Shown here piece by piece: positions 35,782 to 44,607 of a DNA stretch of 64,000 bases. Location of the stretch: NCBI RefSeq assembly GCF_023718305.1, contig NZ_QEYO01000020.1, positions 23,431 through 87,430 on the forward strand, in the 5' to 3' direction. The DNA comes from Gramella sp. AN32 (GTDB lineage Bacteria > Bacteroidota > Bacteroidia > Flavobacteriales > Flavobacteriaceae). The notes beneath the pieces were generated by a model. It was given only the letters and a program-made list of their open reading frames with translations. It had not been told where the DNA came from and made no database searches. A program made the translations under genes and the position numbers. Positions within the stretch are counted from its first letter, which is position 1; each line of letters starts with the position of its first letter.

Positions 35782-36243
35782 TATGGCATACTTTAGTAAA
35801 CCAGTTCTATTCATTTCAGAAATATTTTGTTTGATCTCGTGTCGTTGTTCCATGATCATGGCCCTTACTGCTGCATGATTGGTTTTAGAAAGATATTTTG
35901 AATATTTTTTATAATTCTTCATTTCCCTGCGATACAAATCAGCAAAATTACTACGGCATTTTGTCTTCAAATGTGTCCGGTGATCTTTAAATACCTTTTG
36001 ATGATTGAATAAAACTAAATCAGGGTCTAGAATAGTGGAAACCTCTTTTTTAACCAGCTCAATCTGTTCATCAACTGCTTGAAGAAATTGAAGTTTTTGA
36101 TAGTACAGTTTTTTGTATATGCTTTTCAACGCCAGACGTTTTTCATATTGAGCGGCCACCTGATAGGTAAATATATTTTTTTGAGTTAAATACTTTAGTT
36201 TTCCAAGCAGTTTAAGCGTGCTTTTTTTCTCCGTCAATTTCAT
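35779..36243 (-). CDS. Hypothetical helical protein
   Basis: A 154-residue, Lys/Tyr-rich, all-helical protein with no signal peptide or membrane segment. It reads as two helical pairs (about 15-70 and 85-150) with YEKRLALKSIYKKL and LYRREMKNYKKYSKYLSK. The layout is faintly like the four-helix DUF2383/PA2169 proteins, but I do not count this as an assignment. It converges on hppA and shares its terminator region. Its own upstream is the 434-bp gap that follows. Confidence 0.65.
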   Translation of the reverse strand: MKLTEKKSTLKLLGKLKYLTQKNIFTYQVAAQYEKRLALKSIYKKLYYQKLQFLQAVDEQIELVKKEVSTILDPDLVLFNHQKVFKDHRTHLKTKCRSNFADLYRREMKNYKKYSKYLSKTNHAAVRAMIMEQRHEIKQNISEMNRTGLLKYAI

Positions 36244-36677
36244 TTTTTCCCCTCCCTCTTTCTTTATACTTTGAATGGTAATCAGTTTTACTAAATTATT
36301 GAATTAGCATTTTTCGCAGGCTATTTTTAACAATTTTAACCAATTTTGATCTTGATTTATATTTACTTTAATAAAAAGATTTTCTGGATAATCCGTTTTG
36401 GTTTTTTTGTTTGTCCGTAAAGCATCCTAAACTTAAAAATGATGTCATTCTGAACTTGTTTCAGAATCTCATTTCAATGTAATCAATGTAATATGGAGAC
36501 CCTGAAATAAATTCAGGGTGACGAAAGAACTTTTAGGGCAGAAAACGGATATACATTTAGTTTTTTTTCAAATACGTTTAAATTCTAAATCGGGTTAAAA
36601 TCACGTTAATCGTTTTTCAATTTAATTCAACCAGCTATCTATGTTGTAAATTTAAATTAAATACAAAATTTAATATT
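36244..36677. other. Intergenic region between helical protein gene and NHEJ operon
   Basis: Divergent promoter region of 434 bp with no credible gene. It contains a 79-bp imperfect palindrome (36444-36522). The last 60 bp before the NHEJ operon are AT-rich. No clean TAnnTTTG was found for either gene. Confidence 0.6.
36444..36522. repeat. Dispersed imperfect palindrome (GTCATTCTGAA family)
   Basis: Left arm GTCATTCTGAACTTGTTTCA continuing to GAATCTC, and right arm GAGACCCTGAAATAAATTCA continuing to GGGTGAC, pair over 27 positions. All six differences are transitions that leave G-T or A-C pairs. A degenerate partial copy in the opposite orientation lies near 59690-59771. Confidence 0.7.
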
Positions 36678-36926
36678 ATGGCAAAAGATCATGGGCCCAG
36701 CATTAAGAACGACGAGAAATATGAAGCCCTTTTAAAGGAGGGGATGAGCAGGCAAAAAGCAGCAAGAATAGCCAATACGCCAGATTCTGGTGAAAAAGGT
36801 GGACGGGCAGAAAAATATGAAGAACGCTCTAAAAAGGATCTTTATGAACAGGCTAAAAAAGTTGGTATTGAGGGTAGGAGCTCAATGAACAAAAAAGAAT
36901 TAATCAAGGCATTAAGGAACAATTAA
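36678..36926 (+). CDS. Small SAP/Rho-N-like protein of the NHEJ operon
   Basis: An 82-residue basic protein. The N-terminal KDHGPSIKNDEKYEALLKEGMSRQKAARIANTP resembles ChaB/DUF7218-type short motifs. The C-terminal KDLYEQAKKVGIEGRSSMNKKELIKALR is a Rho-termination-factor-N/SAP-like helix-extended-helix, a fold that binds nucleic acid. It ends 1 bp before the Ku gene, so it is a likely accessory DNA-binding factor of end joining (inference). Confidence 0.8.
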   Translation: MAKDHGPSIKNDEKYEALLKEGMSRQKAARIANTPDSGEKGGRAEKYEERSKKDLYEQAKKVGIEGRSSMNKKELIKALRNN

Positions 36927-36927
36927 T

Positions 36928-37701
36928 ATGCGCTCTATTTGGAATGGTTCAATAAGTTTTGGCCTGGTAAGTATCCCGGTAAAATTATATTCAGGTTCTG
37001 AAGACAGGACCCTGGAACTCGATATGCTGGACAGTAGTGATCATGCCCGCATTCGGTATAAAAGGGTTAATGAAAATACAGGAAAAGAAGTGGAATGGAA
37101 AGATATTGTAAAAGGTTTTAAAAAAGACGATGATTATGTGATTCTTGAAAAGGAAGATTTCGAGACGGCGAATATGAAGAAGAGCAAAACCATAGATATT
37201 GAGGAATTTATCGAAGAATCTGAAGTTGCCGATGTGCTTTTTAAAAAGCCCTACTTTTTAGAGCCTCAAAAAGAAGGCGGGAAATCTTATAATTTGCTGC
37301 GGGATGCCTTAAAGAAAACCGGAAAATTAGGAGTGGCGACTTTCGTGATGCGTCAAAAAGAACATTTAAGCCTGATAGGCGTTTATGAAAATGCTTTAGT
37401 ATTACATGTCATACGATTTGAAGATGAAATCAGGGATCCTTCCGAGTTAAAACTTTCAGACAGCAGTGTAAAGAAAAAGGAAGTGGATATGGCTATTTCT
37501 TTGATTGAACAGTACACCACAAAATTCGACTTCAAAAAATATAAAGATGTTTATATCGATCAGTTAATGAAAATAATCGATTCCAAAGCGACCGGTAAAA
37601 AGCCGAAAAAGGAAAAATTCGAAAGCAAACCAACCCCGGCGAAAGATCTGATGGCGCAATTAAAAGCCAGCCTGGAAAAAAAGAAGAAAAAAGCATCTTA
37701 A
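36928..37701 (+). CDS. ku: Ku protein (bacterial NHEJ)
   Basis: DNA double-strand-end-binding homodimer (257 residues). Motifs: MRSIWNGSISFGLVSIPVKLY, the RIRYKRVNENTGKEVEW segment, YFLEPQKEGGKSYNLLRDAL and a KFDFKKYKDVYIDQL block. The C terminus is Lys-rich, as in Ku proteins that recruit LigD. It is followed after 3 bp by ligD. Confidence 0.95.
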   Translation: MRSIWNGSISFGLVSIPVKLYSGSEDRTLELDMLDSSDHARIRYKRVNENTGKEVEWKDIVKGFKKDDDYVILEKEDFETANMKKSKTIDIEEFIEESEVADVLFKKPYFLEPQKEGGKSYNLLRDALKKTGKLGVATFVMRQKEHLSLIGVYENALVLHVIRFEDEIRDPSELKLSDSSVKKKEVDMAISLIEQYTTKFDFKKYKDVYIDQLMKIIDSKATGKKPKKEKFESKPTPAKDLMAQLKASLEKKKKKAS

Positions 37702-37704
37702 TAT

Positions 37705-40131
37705 ATGAGTTTAGAGGATTACATCAAAAAGCGGGATTTCTCTAATACTCCGGAACCAGATGCCGAAATAGATGCATCCAATCAAAGTAGATTTGTATTT
37801 CAAAGACATCAGGCCACCAGGTTGCATTACGATTTGAGGTTGGAAATCGATGGTGTTTTAAAAAGCTGGGCCGTTCCCAAAGGCCCTTCCATGAATCCAA
37901 AAGATAAACGGCTTGCCGTTCAAACAGAAGACCATCCCATTAAATATCTCACTTTTCACGGAACTATTCCGAAGGGAAATTATGGCGCCGGACAAATGAA
38001 TATTTGGGATACAGGCACATTTCAATCTGCGTTGGAGGATAAAAGCCTTTCGGAACAATACCAGGAGGGAAATGTAAAAATTAAATTTTCAGGGGAAAAA
38101 GTTAAAGGAGAATTCGCCCTGGTAAAAACACACCGTGGCGAAGCGCAAAATCACTGGCTTTTAATCAAAAAGAAAGATCGATTTTCTACCGATCTTAACT
38201 ATGATGCTGAAGATTATGTGGAGAACGAACTAAAAATTTCGGATCCCCCCAAAATTAAAAAGCTCAACCCAAAGTCCATCATTAAACCTATGCTGGCGAC
38301 GACCAGTAAAGAGATTTTCAATGATCCTAACTGGATTTATGAGCTGAAATGGGATGGTTATAGATTAATCGCCAATATCGATAATGGCAAAGTTTCTATC
38401 CATTCCCGAAACGGGATTTCTTACAATGCGAAATTCCCGAATCTGGTCAAGGATTTGGAACAAATTCCGCAGGATGTAATTTTAGATGGGGAAGTGGTGG
38501 TTCTGAATAAAAACGGACTTCCCGATTTTCAGGCACTTCAGAACTATGACGAACATACTGAAGGATCCCTCCAATATTATGTTTTCGACATGCTTTATCT
38601 TAATGGGCATAGCATGCTGGATTTGCCACTGCTGCAACGCAAAAGCCTTATTCCTGATGTGTTGGAAGGTTTGGATCTTTCTATGTATTGTGATCATATT
38701 GAAGGAATGGGCACGGTTTTTTACCAAAAAGCGATTGATGCAGGCATGGAAGGAGTTATCGCGAAACAGGCAGATTCTACATACTCTCCCGGCTATCGAA
38801 GTGAAAAGTGGTTAAAAATAAAATCTCAGGAAAGTGCTGAAGTTCTTATCTGCGGGTATACCGATAGCAAAGGTTCAGTATTTGGTTCATTAATTTTAGG
38901 AATGTTTGAGAATGATGAGCTAAAATATGTGGGAAATTGCGGTACCGGTTTTTCCAGTAAAACACAAAAAGAAATTCTTAAAAAACTGAAGCCATTAGCA
39001 ATTGAAAAATCGCCGTTTGATGAAAAAGTAAGCTTAAAAGGCCGGGTTCCCAACTGGACCAAACCGGAAGTGATTTGCGAGGTAAGTTTTTCAGAATGGA
39101 CAAAAACCGGAAGGATGCGCCATCCGGTTTTTAAAGGTTTACGTGAAGACAAGTTTCTGGAAGATGTAACGACAAATCAGAATACACCATTCAAAGAGAC
39201 CAAAGGCCTATATAAACCGGGAAATGTTCTGGAAGTAAATGGAAGGGAAGTAAATATTACGAATGTTGATAAGGTATATTGGCCGGAATCCGGTCTTAAG
39301 AAATATGACCTTATTGATTATTATTTGGGAATTTCAGAATACATTTTGCCTTATTTAAAGGATCGCCCGGAGAATTTACATCGCCATCCAAACGGTATAA
39401 AGCAGCAGGGATTTTATCAAAAAGATAACGAAGGTTTGCTTGCCCACTGGATCAAAACGGTTAAAATTTATTCTGAATCCTCTAATCGTGATATCGAGTA
39501 TTTGGTTTGCCAGGATGAAGCAACACTTTTATATATGGCAAATTTAGGCTGTATTGAAATAAACCCATGGCATTCAAAAATAGACAATTTAGAAAATCCA
39601 GATTATGCAATTATTGATCTGGACCCTTCAGCAAATAATACTTTTGAAGAGATCATTGAAGTTGCCCAGATTACAAAAGCTATTCTGGACGAAGCGAAAA
39701 TTGAAGGATATTGCAAAACTTCAGGTTCTTCAGGTATGCATGTTTATTTGCCCCTAAATGCGGAATATTCTTATGAGGAAGCGCGAAATTTCACGAAACT
39801 GATTTGTTATTTTATTCAGGAAAAAGCCGGAAAACTGGTGAGTATGGAACGTGCGGTTAAAAATAGAAAAGGGAAAATTTATCTGGATTATCTACAAAAC
39901 AGGCGTGGGCAAACCATTGCCGCGCCTTACTGTGTAAGGCCGCGTACAGGAGCGCCAGTTTCTGCTGCATTGGAATGGAAAGAAGTAAAATCAGGATTAA
40001 GAATTTCAGATTTTAATATGAAGAACATGCCCGATCGACTTCAGGAAAAAGGAGATCTTTTTGAAAATGTTTTAAAAAAGGGGATAGATATGGAAAAAGC
40101 ATTGGCACATCTTAATATGCTTGAAACTTAA
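37705..40131 (+). CDS. ligD: Multifunctional DNA ligase D
   Basis: End-processing ligase of NHEJ (808 residues), with domain order 3'-phosphoesterase, ligase, polymerase. PE domain (about 20-180): FQRHQATRLHYDLRLEIDG and QTEDHPIKYLTFHGTIPKGNYG. Ligase domain (about 195-500): the nucleotidyl Lys in ELKWDGYR, LDGEVVVL and GMEGVIAKQ. Polymerase domain (about 520-808): YWPESGLKKYDLIDYY, the metal Asp pair in IIDLDPS, KTSGSSGMHVYLPL and YLDYLQNRRGQTIAAPY. All key residues are present, so all three activities are expected. Confidence 0.96.
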   Translation: MSLEDYIKKRDFSNTPEPDAEIDASNQSRFVFQRHQATRLHYDLRLEIDGVLKSWAVPKGPSMNPKDKRLAVQTEDHPIKYLTFHGTIPKGNYGAGQMNIWDTGTFQSALEDKSLSEQYQEGNVKIKFSGEKVKGEFALVKTHRGEAQNHWLLIKKKDRFSTDLNYDAEDYVENELKISDPPKIKKLNPKSIIKPMLATTSKEIFNDPNWIYELKWDGYRLIANIDNGKVSIHSRNGISYNAKFPNLVKDLEQIPQDVILDGEVVVLNKNGLPDFQALQNYDEHTEGSLQYYVFDMLYLNGHSMLDLPLLQRKSLIPDVLEGLDLSMYCDHIEGMGTVFYQKAIDAGMEGVIAKQADSTYSPGYRSEKWLKIKSQESAEVLICGYTDSKGSVFGSLILGMFENDELKYVGNCGTGFSSKTQKEILKKLKPLAIEKSPFDEKVSLKGRVPNWTKPEVICEVSFSEWTKTGRMRHPVFKGLREDKFLEDVTTNQNTPFKETKGLYKPGNVLEVNGREVNITNVDKVYWPESGLKKYDLIDYYLGISEYILPYLKDRPENLHRHPNGIKQQGFYQKDNEGLLAHWIKTVKIYSESSNRDIEYLVCQDEATLLYMANLGCIEINPWHSKIDNLENPDYAIIDLDPSANNTFEEIIEVAQITKAILDEAKIEGYCKTSGSSGMHVYLPLNAEYSYEEARNFTKLICYFIQEKAGKLVSMERAVKNRKGKIYLDYLQNRRGQTIAAPYCVRPRTGAPVSAALEWKEVKSGLRISDFNMKNMPDRLQEKGDLFENVLKKGIDMEKALAHLNMLET

Positions 40132-40205
40132 AATATTTATAAATCTAAATCCTGAAATTTCTATTCGGAAGAATTAAAACTATCTTGAAAAAAAATTAGT
40201 ACTTA

Positions 40206-41243
40206 ATGATCAAACGTTTTAAGAAGGTTCTGGGTAGGTATAAAAATCTGGATCAGGTTTATGTATTACCTTATCGTAGTTATGGGACTTATTCTCATTT
40301 GTATGTGAAAGGCCGGGTTTTGGATAACGCGCCTTTAAAAATTATAAAAGAGCAGTCTTTTTGGAACACGATCAAAAATACGTGGAAACAGTTTGATAGT
40401 TTCGAAATTCCGGATGCTCAAATGGAATTAAATATTCCGGATAAAGTAAATCTTCTGAATAAGACCGATGCGGAGGGTTATTTTTTGTTCGATAAAACTA
40501 TTGATGAAAATTTATCGGAACATGCTTCGAAAGAAGGTTGGGTGGAGTATGAAGTGTATTTTAAGAATGAACTAAAACCTGAGACAGAATTGATTCATGA
40601 TCCTGCAAAGGGAGAATTTTTAGTTCCACAAGTCGATGCAGAATTTGGAATTATTAGTGATATTGACGATACCATCCTGAAAACAGGGGTCACTTCATTT
40701 TTAAAATGGCGGTTGCTCAAAAACTCCCTTCTCACCAATGCGTATCGAAGAGTCCCATTTAAGGGCGCTCCAGATCTTTACCAGAAATTGCATAAAGGCA
40801 AAAGTGGAAAAAATAAGAATCCTATGTTCTATTTAAGTAATAGCCCGTGGAATTTATATGAATATCTGAAACTTTTTCTGGATCATAATGGCTTTCCCAA
40901 AGGACCAATTTTGCTGAGGGATTTCAGGACGCCCTTCGACAAAACCTTAAAACCTGAAAAGCCCCATAAACAGAAGGAAATCACCAATATCCTAAAAACC
41001 TATCCCGATATGAAATTTATCCTGATAGGAGATAGCGGGGAACATGATGCCAGTATTTATACCGATATCGCCGCGCAGTTTTCAGACAGGATCCTGGCGA
41101 TTTATTTACGGAGTGTAAAGCACAAACGCAGGATGGAGCGCGTGCAAAGTATTATTGATGATTTTGATACAGTACCCGTGCTTATGGCCGATGATTCTAA
41201 CCAGGCAGAAGAACATGCCCGGGAAAACGGATTTATTCAGTAA
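40206..41243 (+). CDS. App1/DUF2183 family phosphatase
   Basis: A 345-residue protein of the phosphatidate phosphatase App1 group. The HAD-like catalytic motif ISDIDDTILKTG lies mid-protein, then MFYLSNSPWNLYEYL and FILIGDSGEHDASIY provide the downstream HAD motifs. An N-terminal beta-rich region precedes it. No transmembrane segment. It lies 74 bp after ligD on the same strand; any connection to DNA repair is unproven. Confidence 0.87.
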   Translation: MIKRFKKVLGRYKNLDQVYVLPYRSYGTYSHLYVKGRVLDNAPLKIIKEQSFWNTIKNTWKQFDSFEIPDAQMELNIPDKVNLLNKTDAEGYFLFDKTIDENLSEHASKEGWVEYEVYFKNELKPETELIHDPAKGEFLVPQVDAEFGIISDIDDTILKTGVTSFLKWRLLKNSLLTNAYRRVPFKGAPDLYQKLHKGKSGKNKNPMFYLSNSPWNLYEYLKLFLDHNGFPKGPILLRDFRTPFDKTLKPEKPHKQKEITNILKTYPDMKFILIGDSGEHDASIYTDIAAQFSDRILAIYLRSVKHKRRMERVQSIIDDFDTVPVLMADDSNQAEEHARENGFIQ

Positions 41244-41253
41244 TAGATAAGCT

Positions 41254-41400
41254 GAAGCTGGAGACTGGAAACTGGAGCTGGAGCTGGAAATTAGAAAAAA
41301 GAAACTGGAAATTTAATTTTTTCTAGCCTCTAGCCTCTAGCCATTTTACTTCCTTGTTTCGTTTCTCACTTTTCACTTTTTCTAACGTCTAACGTCTAAA
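41254..41400. repeat. Low-complexity repeat tract with 6/7-bp periodicity
   Basis: From the left: words GCTGGA, GACTGGA and AACTGGA repeated (41254-41315); CTAGCCT 2.9 times (41323-41342); then TTCTCAC, TTTTCAC, TTTTTCT, AACGTCT, AACGTCT in 7-bp register (41363-41397). No coding potential. It fills the convergent gap between the App1 gene and the fatty-acid hydroxylase gene. Confidence 0.8.
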
Positions 41401-41409
41401 GACTTACCT

Positions 41410-42078
41410 CTACCCCGGATCAATACTTGTTCCCACCGCCGCTCTTTCACGCGCGGGAGACTGTCTGGGCATGGTTCTAAAAATATGGTCCCATAGTGGG
41501 GAAGAAACACCAAACGCCCTGTCTGGCTCACGGTAATGATGAATACTATGATGGTGCCAGAGAATTTTTAGAAAATTGTTGGGAACTTTAAAAGCATGTA
41601 CCGAATAATGCACGGCCAGATATCCTGCGTACCCAATTAAGAATCCGGCTAAAAATCCGAAGACATAATCGCCTAATACCGCCCGGTAAATAATAAATAA
41701 AACGCTTGCGATAATTAGACTTAAGAGTGGGGGCATGGCCAGTCTCGATTTATCCTTGGGATAATCATGGTGCACCCCATGCATGGTGTATGAGATTTTT
41801 TGCTTTCTAGGAGTCGTTGCCGGGATATGATATAAATACCTGTGCATGATATACTCTACGAAAGTGAAAAAAAACAAACCTGCCAGAAAGAGAAATATCA
41901 TGTTTGGAACTTCAAATCCTTTTTCAATAATCCCATAATATACAAGCGCAGCCGCGATAACCCCAAAAATAATGAGGGGAATAGAAATATGCGTATGTGT
42001 TAATTTTTCAAGTATAGGGTTATCAAACAGTTTAGGTGAACCCTTATGTTTTGGTCTTTTTAATTTTGTACTTTCCAT
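41410..42078 (-). CDS. Fatty-acid 2-hydroxylase-like protein (sterol desaturase superfamily)
   Basis: Membrane di-iron hydroxylase of 222 residues with four hydrophobic helices. The His boxes are HRYLYH, HGVHHDYP, HYSVH and HHHSIHHY, with the final FGVSSPLWDHIFRT. The pattern MHGVHHDYPKDKSRLAMPP is that of FA2H/Scs7-type enzymes, which hydroxylate the C2 of fatty acids. A role in making 2-hydroxy fatty acids for lipids or sulfonolipids is an inference. It lies 12 bp from the deoxynucleoside kinase gene. Confidence 0.85.
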   Translation of the reverse strand: MESTKLKRPKHKGSPKLFDNPILEKLTHTHISIPLIIFGVIAAALVYYGIIEKGFEVPNMIFLFLAGLFFFTFVEYIMHRYLYHIPATTPRKQKISYTMHGVHHDYPKDKSRLAMPPLLSLIIASVLFIIYRAVLGDYVFGFLAGFLIGYAGYLAVHYSVHAFKVPNNFLKILWHHHSIHHYREPDRAFGVSSPLWDHIFRTMPRQSPARERAAVGTSIDPG

Positions 42079-42090
42079 AGCGATAAATTT

Positions 42091-42705
42091 TTAAAAAAGT
42101 CCGTGTAACTGACCGTCAATTCTACTAATAATATCTCCAAGATCTTCCGGTTCATCTACAAAGTTAATATTATCTACATCAATTATCAATAAATTTCCTT
42201 TGTCATAATCATGGACCCAGGCCTCATAACGTTCATTTAACCGGCTTAAATAGTCGATCGAAATCGAATTTTCATACTCCCTCCCACGACTATGAATTTG
42301 TGATACAAGATTTGGAATACTACTTCTTAAATAAATCAATAAATCCGGGCCCTGAACCACACTTTCCATTAAGTCGAACAAAGATTTGTAATTATTAAAA
42401 TCCCTATTCGTCATCAATCCCATTGCATGCAGGTTGGGTGCAAAAATATAGGCATCTTCATAAATCGTACGATCCTGAATAATTTTTTTTCCACTTTCGC
42501 GAATTTGAAGAATTTGCCGAAATCTGCTATTCAAAAAATAGATTTGCAAATTAAACGACCATCGCTCCATTTTGTTGTAAAAATCTTCCAGGTACGGGTT
42601 TTCCAAAACGTCTTCAAATTGCGGCTCCCATTTATAATGTTTAGCGAGCAATTTGGTTAAGGTAGTTTTACCTGCACCAATGTTTCCTGCGATGGCTACA
42701 TGCAT
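42091..42705 (-). CDS. Deoxynucleoside kinase
   Basis: Phosphorylates deoxynucleosides for salvage (204 residues). The P-loop GNIGAGKTTL is at the N terminus, followed by the DRTIYEDAYIFA motif (equivalent of DRS/ERS) and a lid with R residues (LRSSIPNLVSQIHSRGREYE). The base preference (dA/dG/dC) cannot be told by eye. Confidence 0.9.
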   Translation of the reverse strand: MHVAIAGNIGAGKTTLTKLLAKHYKWEPQFEDVLENPYLEDFYNKMERWSFNLQIYFLNSRFRQILQIRESGKKIIQDRTIYEDAYIFAPNLHAMGLMTNRDFNNYKSLFDLMESVVQGPDLLIYLRSSIPNLVSQIHSRGREYENSISIDYLSRLNERYEAWVHDYDKGNLLIIDVDNINFVDEPEDLGDIISRIDGQLHGLF

Positions 42706-42908
42706 AGTATCTAATTTACGGCCTTTAGATGAGTGATAAAATTATGTTTTTTTTACGAAGCGTAAAGATAATAGATTTAAGATTAATCAGAAGTTTCGTA
42801 CGCTTTTATGGTAACATTTTAGGAAAGCTTAAGCTAGAGTCGTTAAAAATTATTAAAGGTACCATGCCCCGTATGCATTAAATGTATTTTAAAAGAAAAA
42901 TATCCATT

Positions 42909-43862
42909 ATGAAGAATTTATTAGTCATTTTTTGTTTCACTCTTTTTACAGTTTCCTGTAGTAATACGAACGAAAGTGAAAACTTTGAAACTGCTAACCT
43001 TTCAGCAAAAAAATCTGAAGGAAATTTTAGTCAAGATATTTTTCCAGGTGGAACCAGATATTCCATAAGTAAGGTTGCTACGCAGGGAGCCTATCAGCAA
43101 TTTATTCAGAATTTAAGAAAAAACGACGCACTATCAATTGTTGCGGAAGTAGATCATGAAAAGAATGCAAAATCAGTAGGTTTGCAGCTAGATCCAACCC
43201 GTATTATTTTCTTTGGAAACCCGGAACTGGGAACTCCGTTAATGCAGGAAAATCAACTTGCAGGATTGGACCTTCCGCAGAAGGTGTTGTTTTATAGAAA
43301 TGAAGATAAGACCGATGTGGCATTATACAATAGCGTGGAATATTTAAGATCCCGTCATAACCTTTCCGGCGTTGAAACCTTATCAAAAATTTCCGCAGCG
43401 CTCGAGAAACTGGTTTCTAAAGTAACTAAGCGAGAAGTGCTTTCAGCGCCACAACAAAGCGTAGGTTTTGAAGAAGGGGTGATCACTAAAGAAAGCGATA
43501 AAAGCTTTACACAAACTTTAAATGATTTGAGGGCGGCCATCACTTCAAATGCTAATCTAAAGTTGGTTGCAGAATTGGATCATCAACAAAATGCCGCGAG
43601 TGTTGGGATGGACTTAAATCCTACTAGCATTCTTATCTTCGGAAATCCCAATTTGGGAACTCCTCTAATGCAGGAAGAGCATACAATTGGTTTAGACCTT
43701 CCGCAGAAGATGCTGGTATGGGAAAATGCCGATGGCGAGGTGTATGTTTCCTATAATGATATTTATTATGTAGCCGAAAGACACTCGGTAGATATGAATG
43801 ATGATATTTTGGAAAAAATCGCCGCTGCTTTGGACAATTTGAGCAACGTCGCCACGCAGTAA
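42909..43862 (+). CDS. Lipoprotein with two tandem DUF302 domains
   Basis: Envelope lipoprotein of 317 residues. I start at 42909, where the signal LLVIFCFTLFTVSC begins. Two DUF302 domains (about 50-150 and 205-315) each carry the signature VDHEKNAKSVGLQLDPT or LDHQQNAASVGMDLNPT, then FGNPELGTPLMQ or FGNPNLGTPLMQ and LDLPQK. The two halves are clear internal duplicates. DUF302 has no agreed function. Confidence 0.9.
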   Translation: MKNLLVIFCFTLFTVSCSNTNESENFETANLSAKKSEGNFSQDIFPGGTRYSISKVATQGAYQQFIQNLRKNDALSIVAEVDHEKNAKSVGLQLDPTRIIFFGNPELGTPLMQENQLAGLDLPQKVLFYRNEDKTDVALYNSVEYLRSRHNLSGVETLSKISAALEKLVSKVTKREVLSAPQQSVGFEEGVITKESDKSFTQTLNDLRAAITSNANLKLVAELDHQQNAASVGMDLNPTSILIFGNPNLGTPLMQEEHTIGLDLPQKMLVWENADGEVYVSYNDIYYVAERHSVDMNDDILEKIAAALDNLSNVATQ

Positions 43863-43867
43863 ACGAA

Positions 43868-44209
43868 TTAAGCATTACAGGGCTGGCAAACTAAATAATT
43901 CCATATACAATCTGTAAAGTCTGTTAGCATATGAAAGAACAACCCGATAAAAATTATTTTTAAAATCTTATTGGTGCTAAAGATCATGCCGAGTAGATAC
44001 AAAACAATGGCAATTTCAGAATGAAAATAATGGAACCCAATGCTGCATCGTTCGGGATCATAAATTGGCGTGGCAAGAAGATGGTCCAGGTCAACTAACA
44101 TGGTGGCTGCCAAAATTGCCCAATATTTTAACCAGTTTTTGCGATCATATAAATAGGCTATTCCGCCTATAGCGATTAAATGGAGAAAATAGTGAACAAA
44201 TTGCTGCAC
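43868..44209 (-). CDS. DUF6122 membrane protein
   Basis: Small integral-membrane protein of 113 residues with three or four hydrophobic helices. Motifs with possible metal ligands: FVHYFLHL, the VDLDHLLATPIYDPERCSIGFHYFHSE core and FFHMLTDFTDC. This matches DUF6122 and is distantly like the YdjM metal-dependent membrane hydrolases. Function unknown. It converges on the DUF302 gene with a 5-bp gap. Confidence 0.8.
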   Translation of the reverse strand: MQQFVHYFLHLIAIGGIAYLYDRKNWLKYWAILAATMLVDLDHLLATPIYDPERCSIGFHYFHSEIAIVLYLLGMIFSTNKILKIIFIGLFFHMLTDFTDCIWNYLVCQPCNA

Positions 44210-44224
44210 GCTAATGTTTTAGTC

Positions 44225-44548
44225 TTAATTAGTTTGTTCTTCCCTGTCAGGTTGGAGCAATCTATTGAGTTTTCTTTCGAGAGCAATATATCTTGAAATT
44301 CCAATAACAAGGAAGATTACGCAAATGATAAGCGCTAAATAGCCTACCCATATTATACTTATTCCCTGATATTCTTTCACCTGGAGCAAAGCCAATCCTC
44401 CAATGAGTAAATACAAGGAAGCTCTAACATAAGACAGAAGCGTTCGCTCGTTGGCTAGTTTGGTGCGCTCCAAGGCGAGATGCTCTCTTATTAGTTTTTC
44501 ATCAATGATTCTGGTTTTAAACGGATTGTGAAGTTTTACGCGTCTCAT
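44225..44548 (-). CDS. DUF202 (YidH-type) membrane protein
   Basis: A 107-residue protein with two transmembrane segments. The DUF202 signature LALERTKLANERTLLSYVRASLYLLIGGLALLQ covers about residues 25-60. It lies 15 bp upstream of the DUF6122 gene, so they are probably co-transcribed. Function unknown. Confidence 0.87.
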   Translation of the reverse strand: MRRVKLHNPFKTRIIDEKLIREHLALERTKLANERTLLSYVRASLYLLIGGLALLQVKEYQGISIIWVGYLALIICVIFLVIGISRYIALERKLNRLLQPDREEQTN

Positions 44549-44607
44549 ATTAAGAAAAGGGGACTAAAATTTTTATAAAGTTAAAGCTTGCAATCGGAAT
44601 AAAAAAT

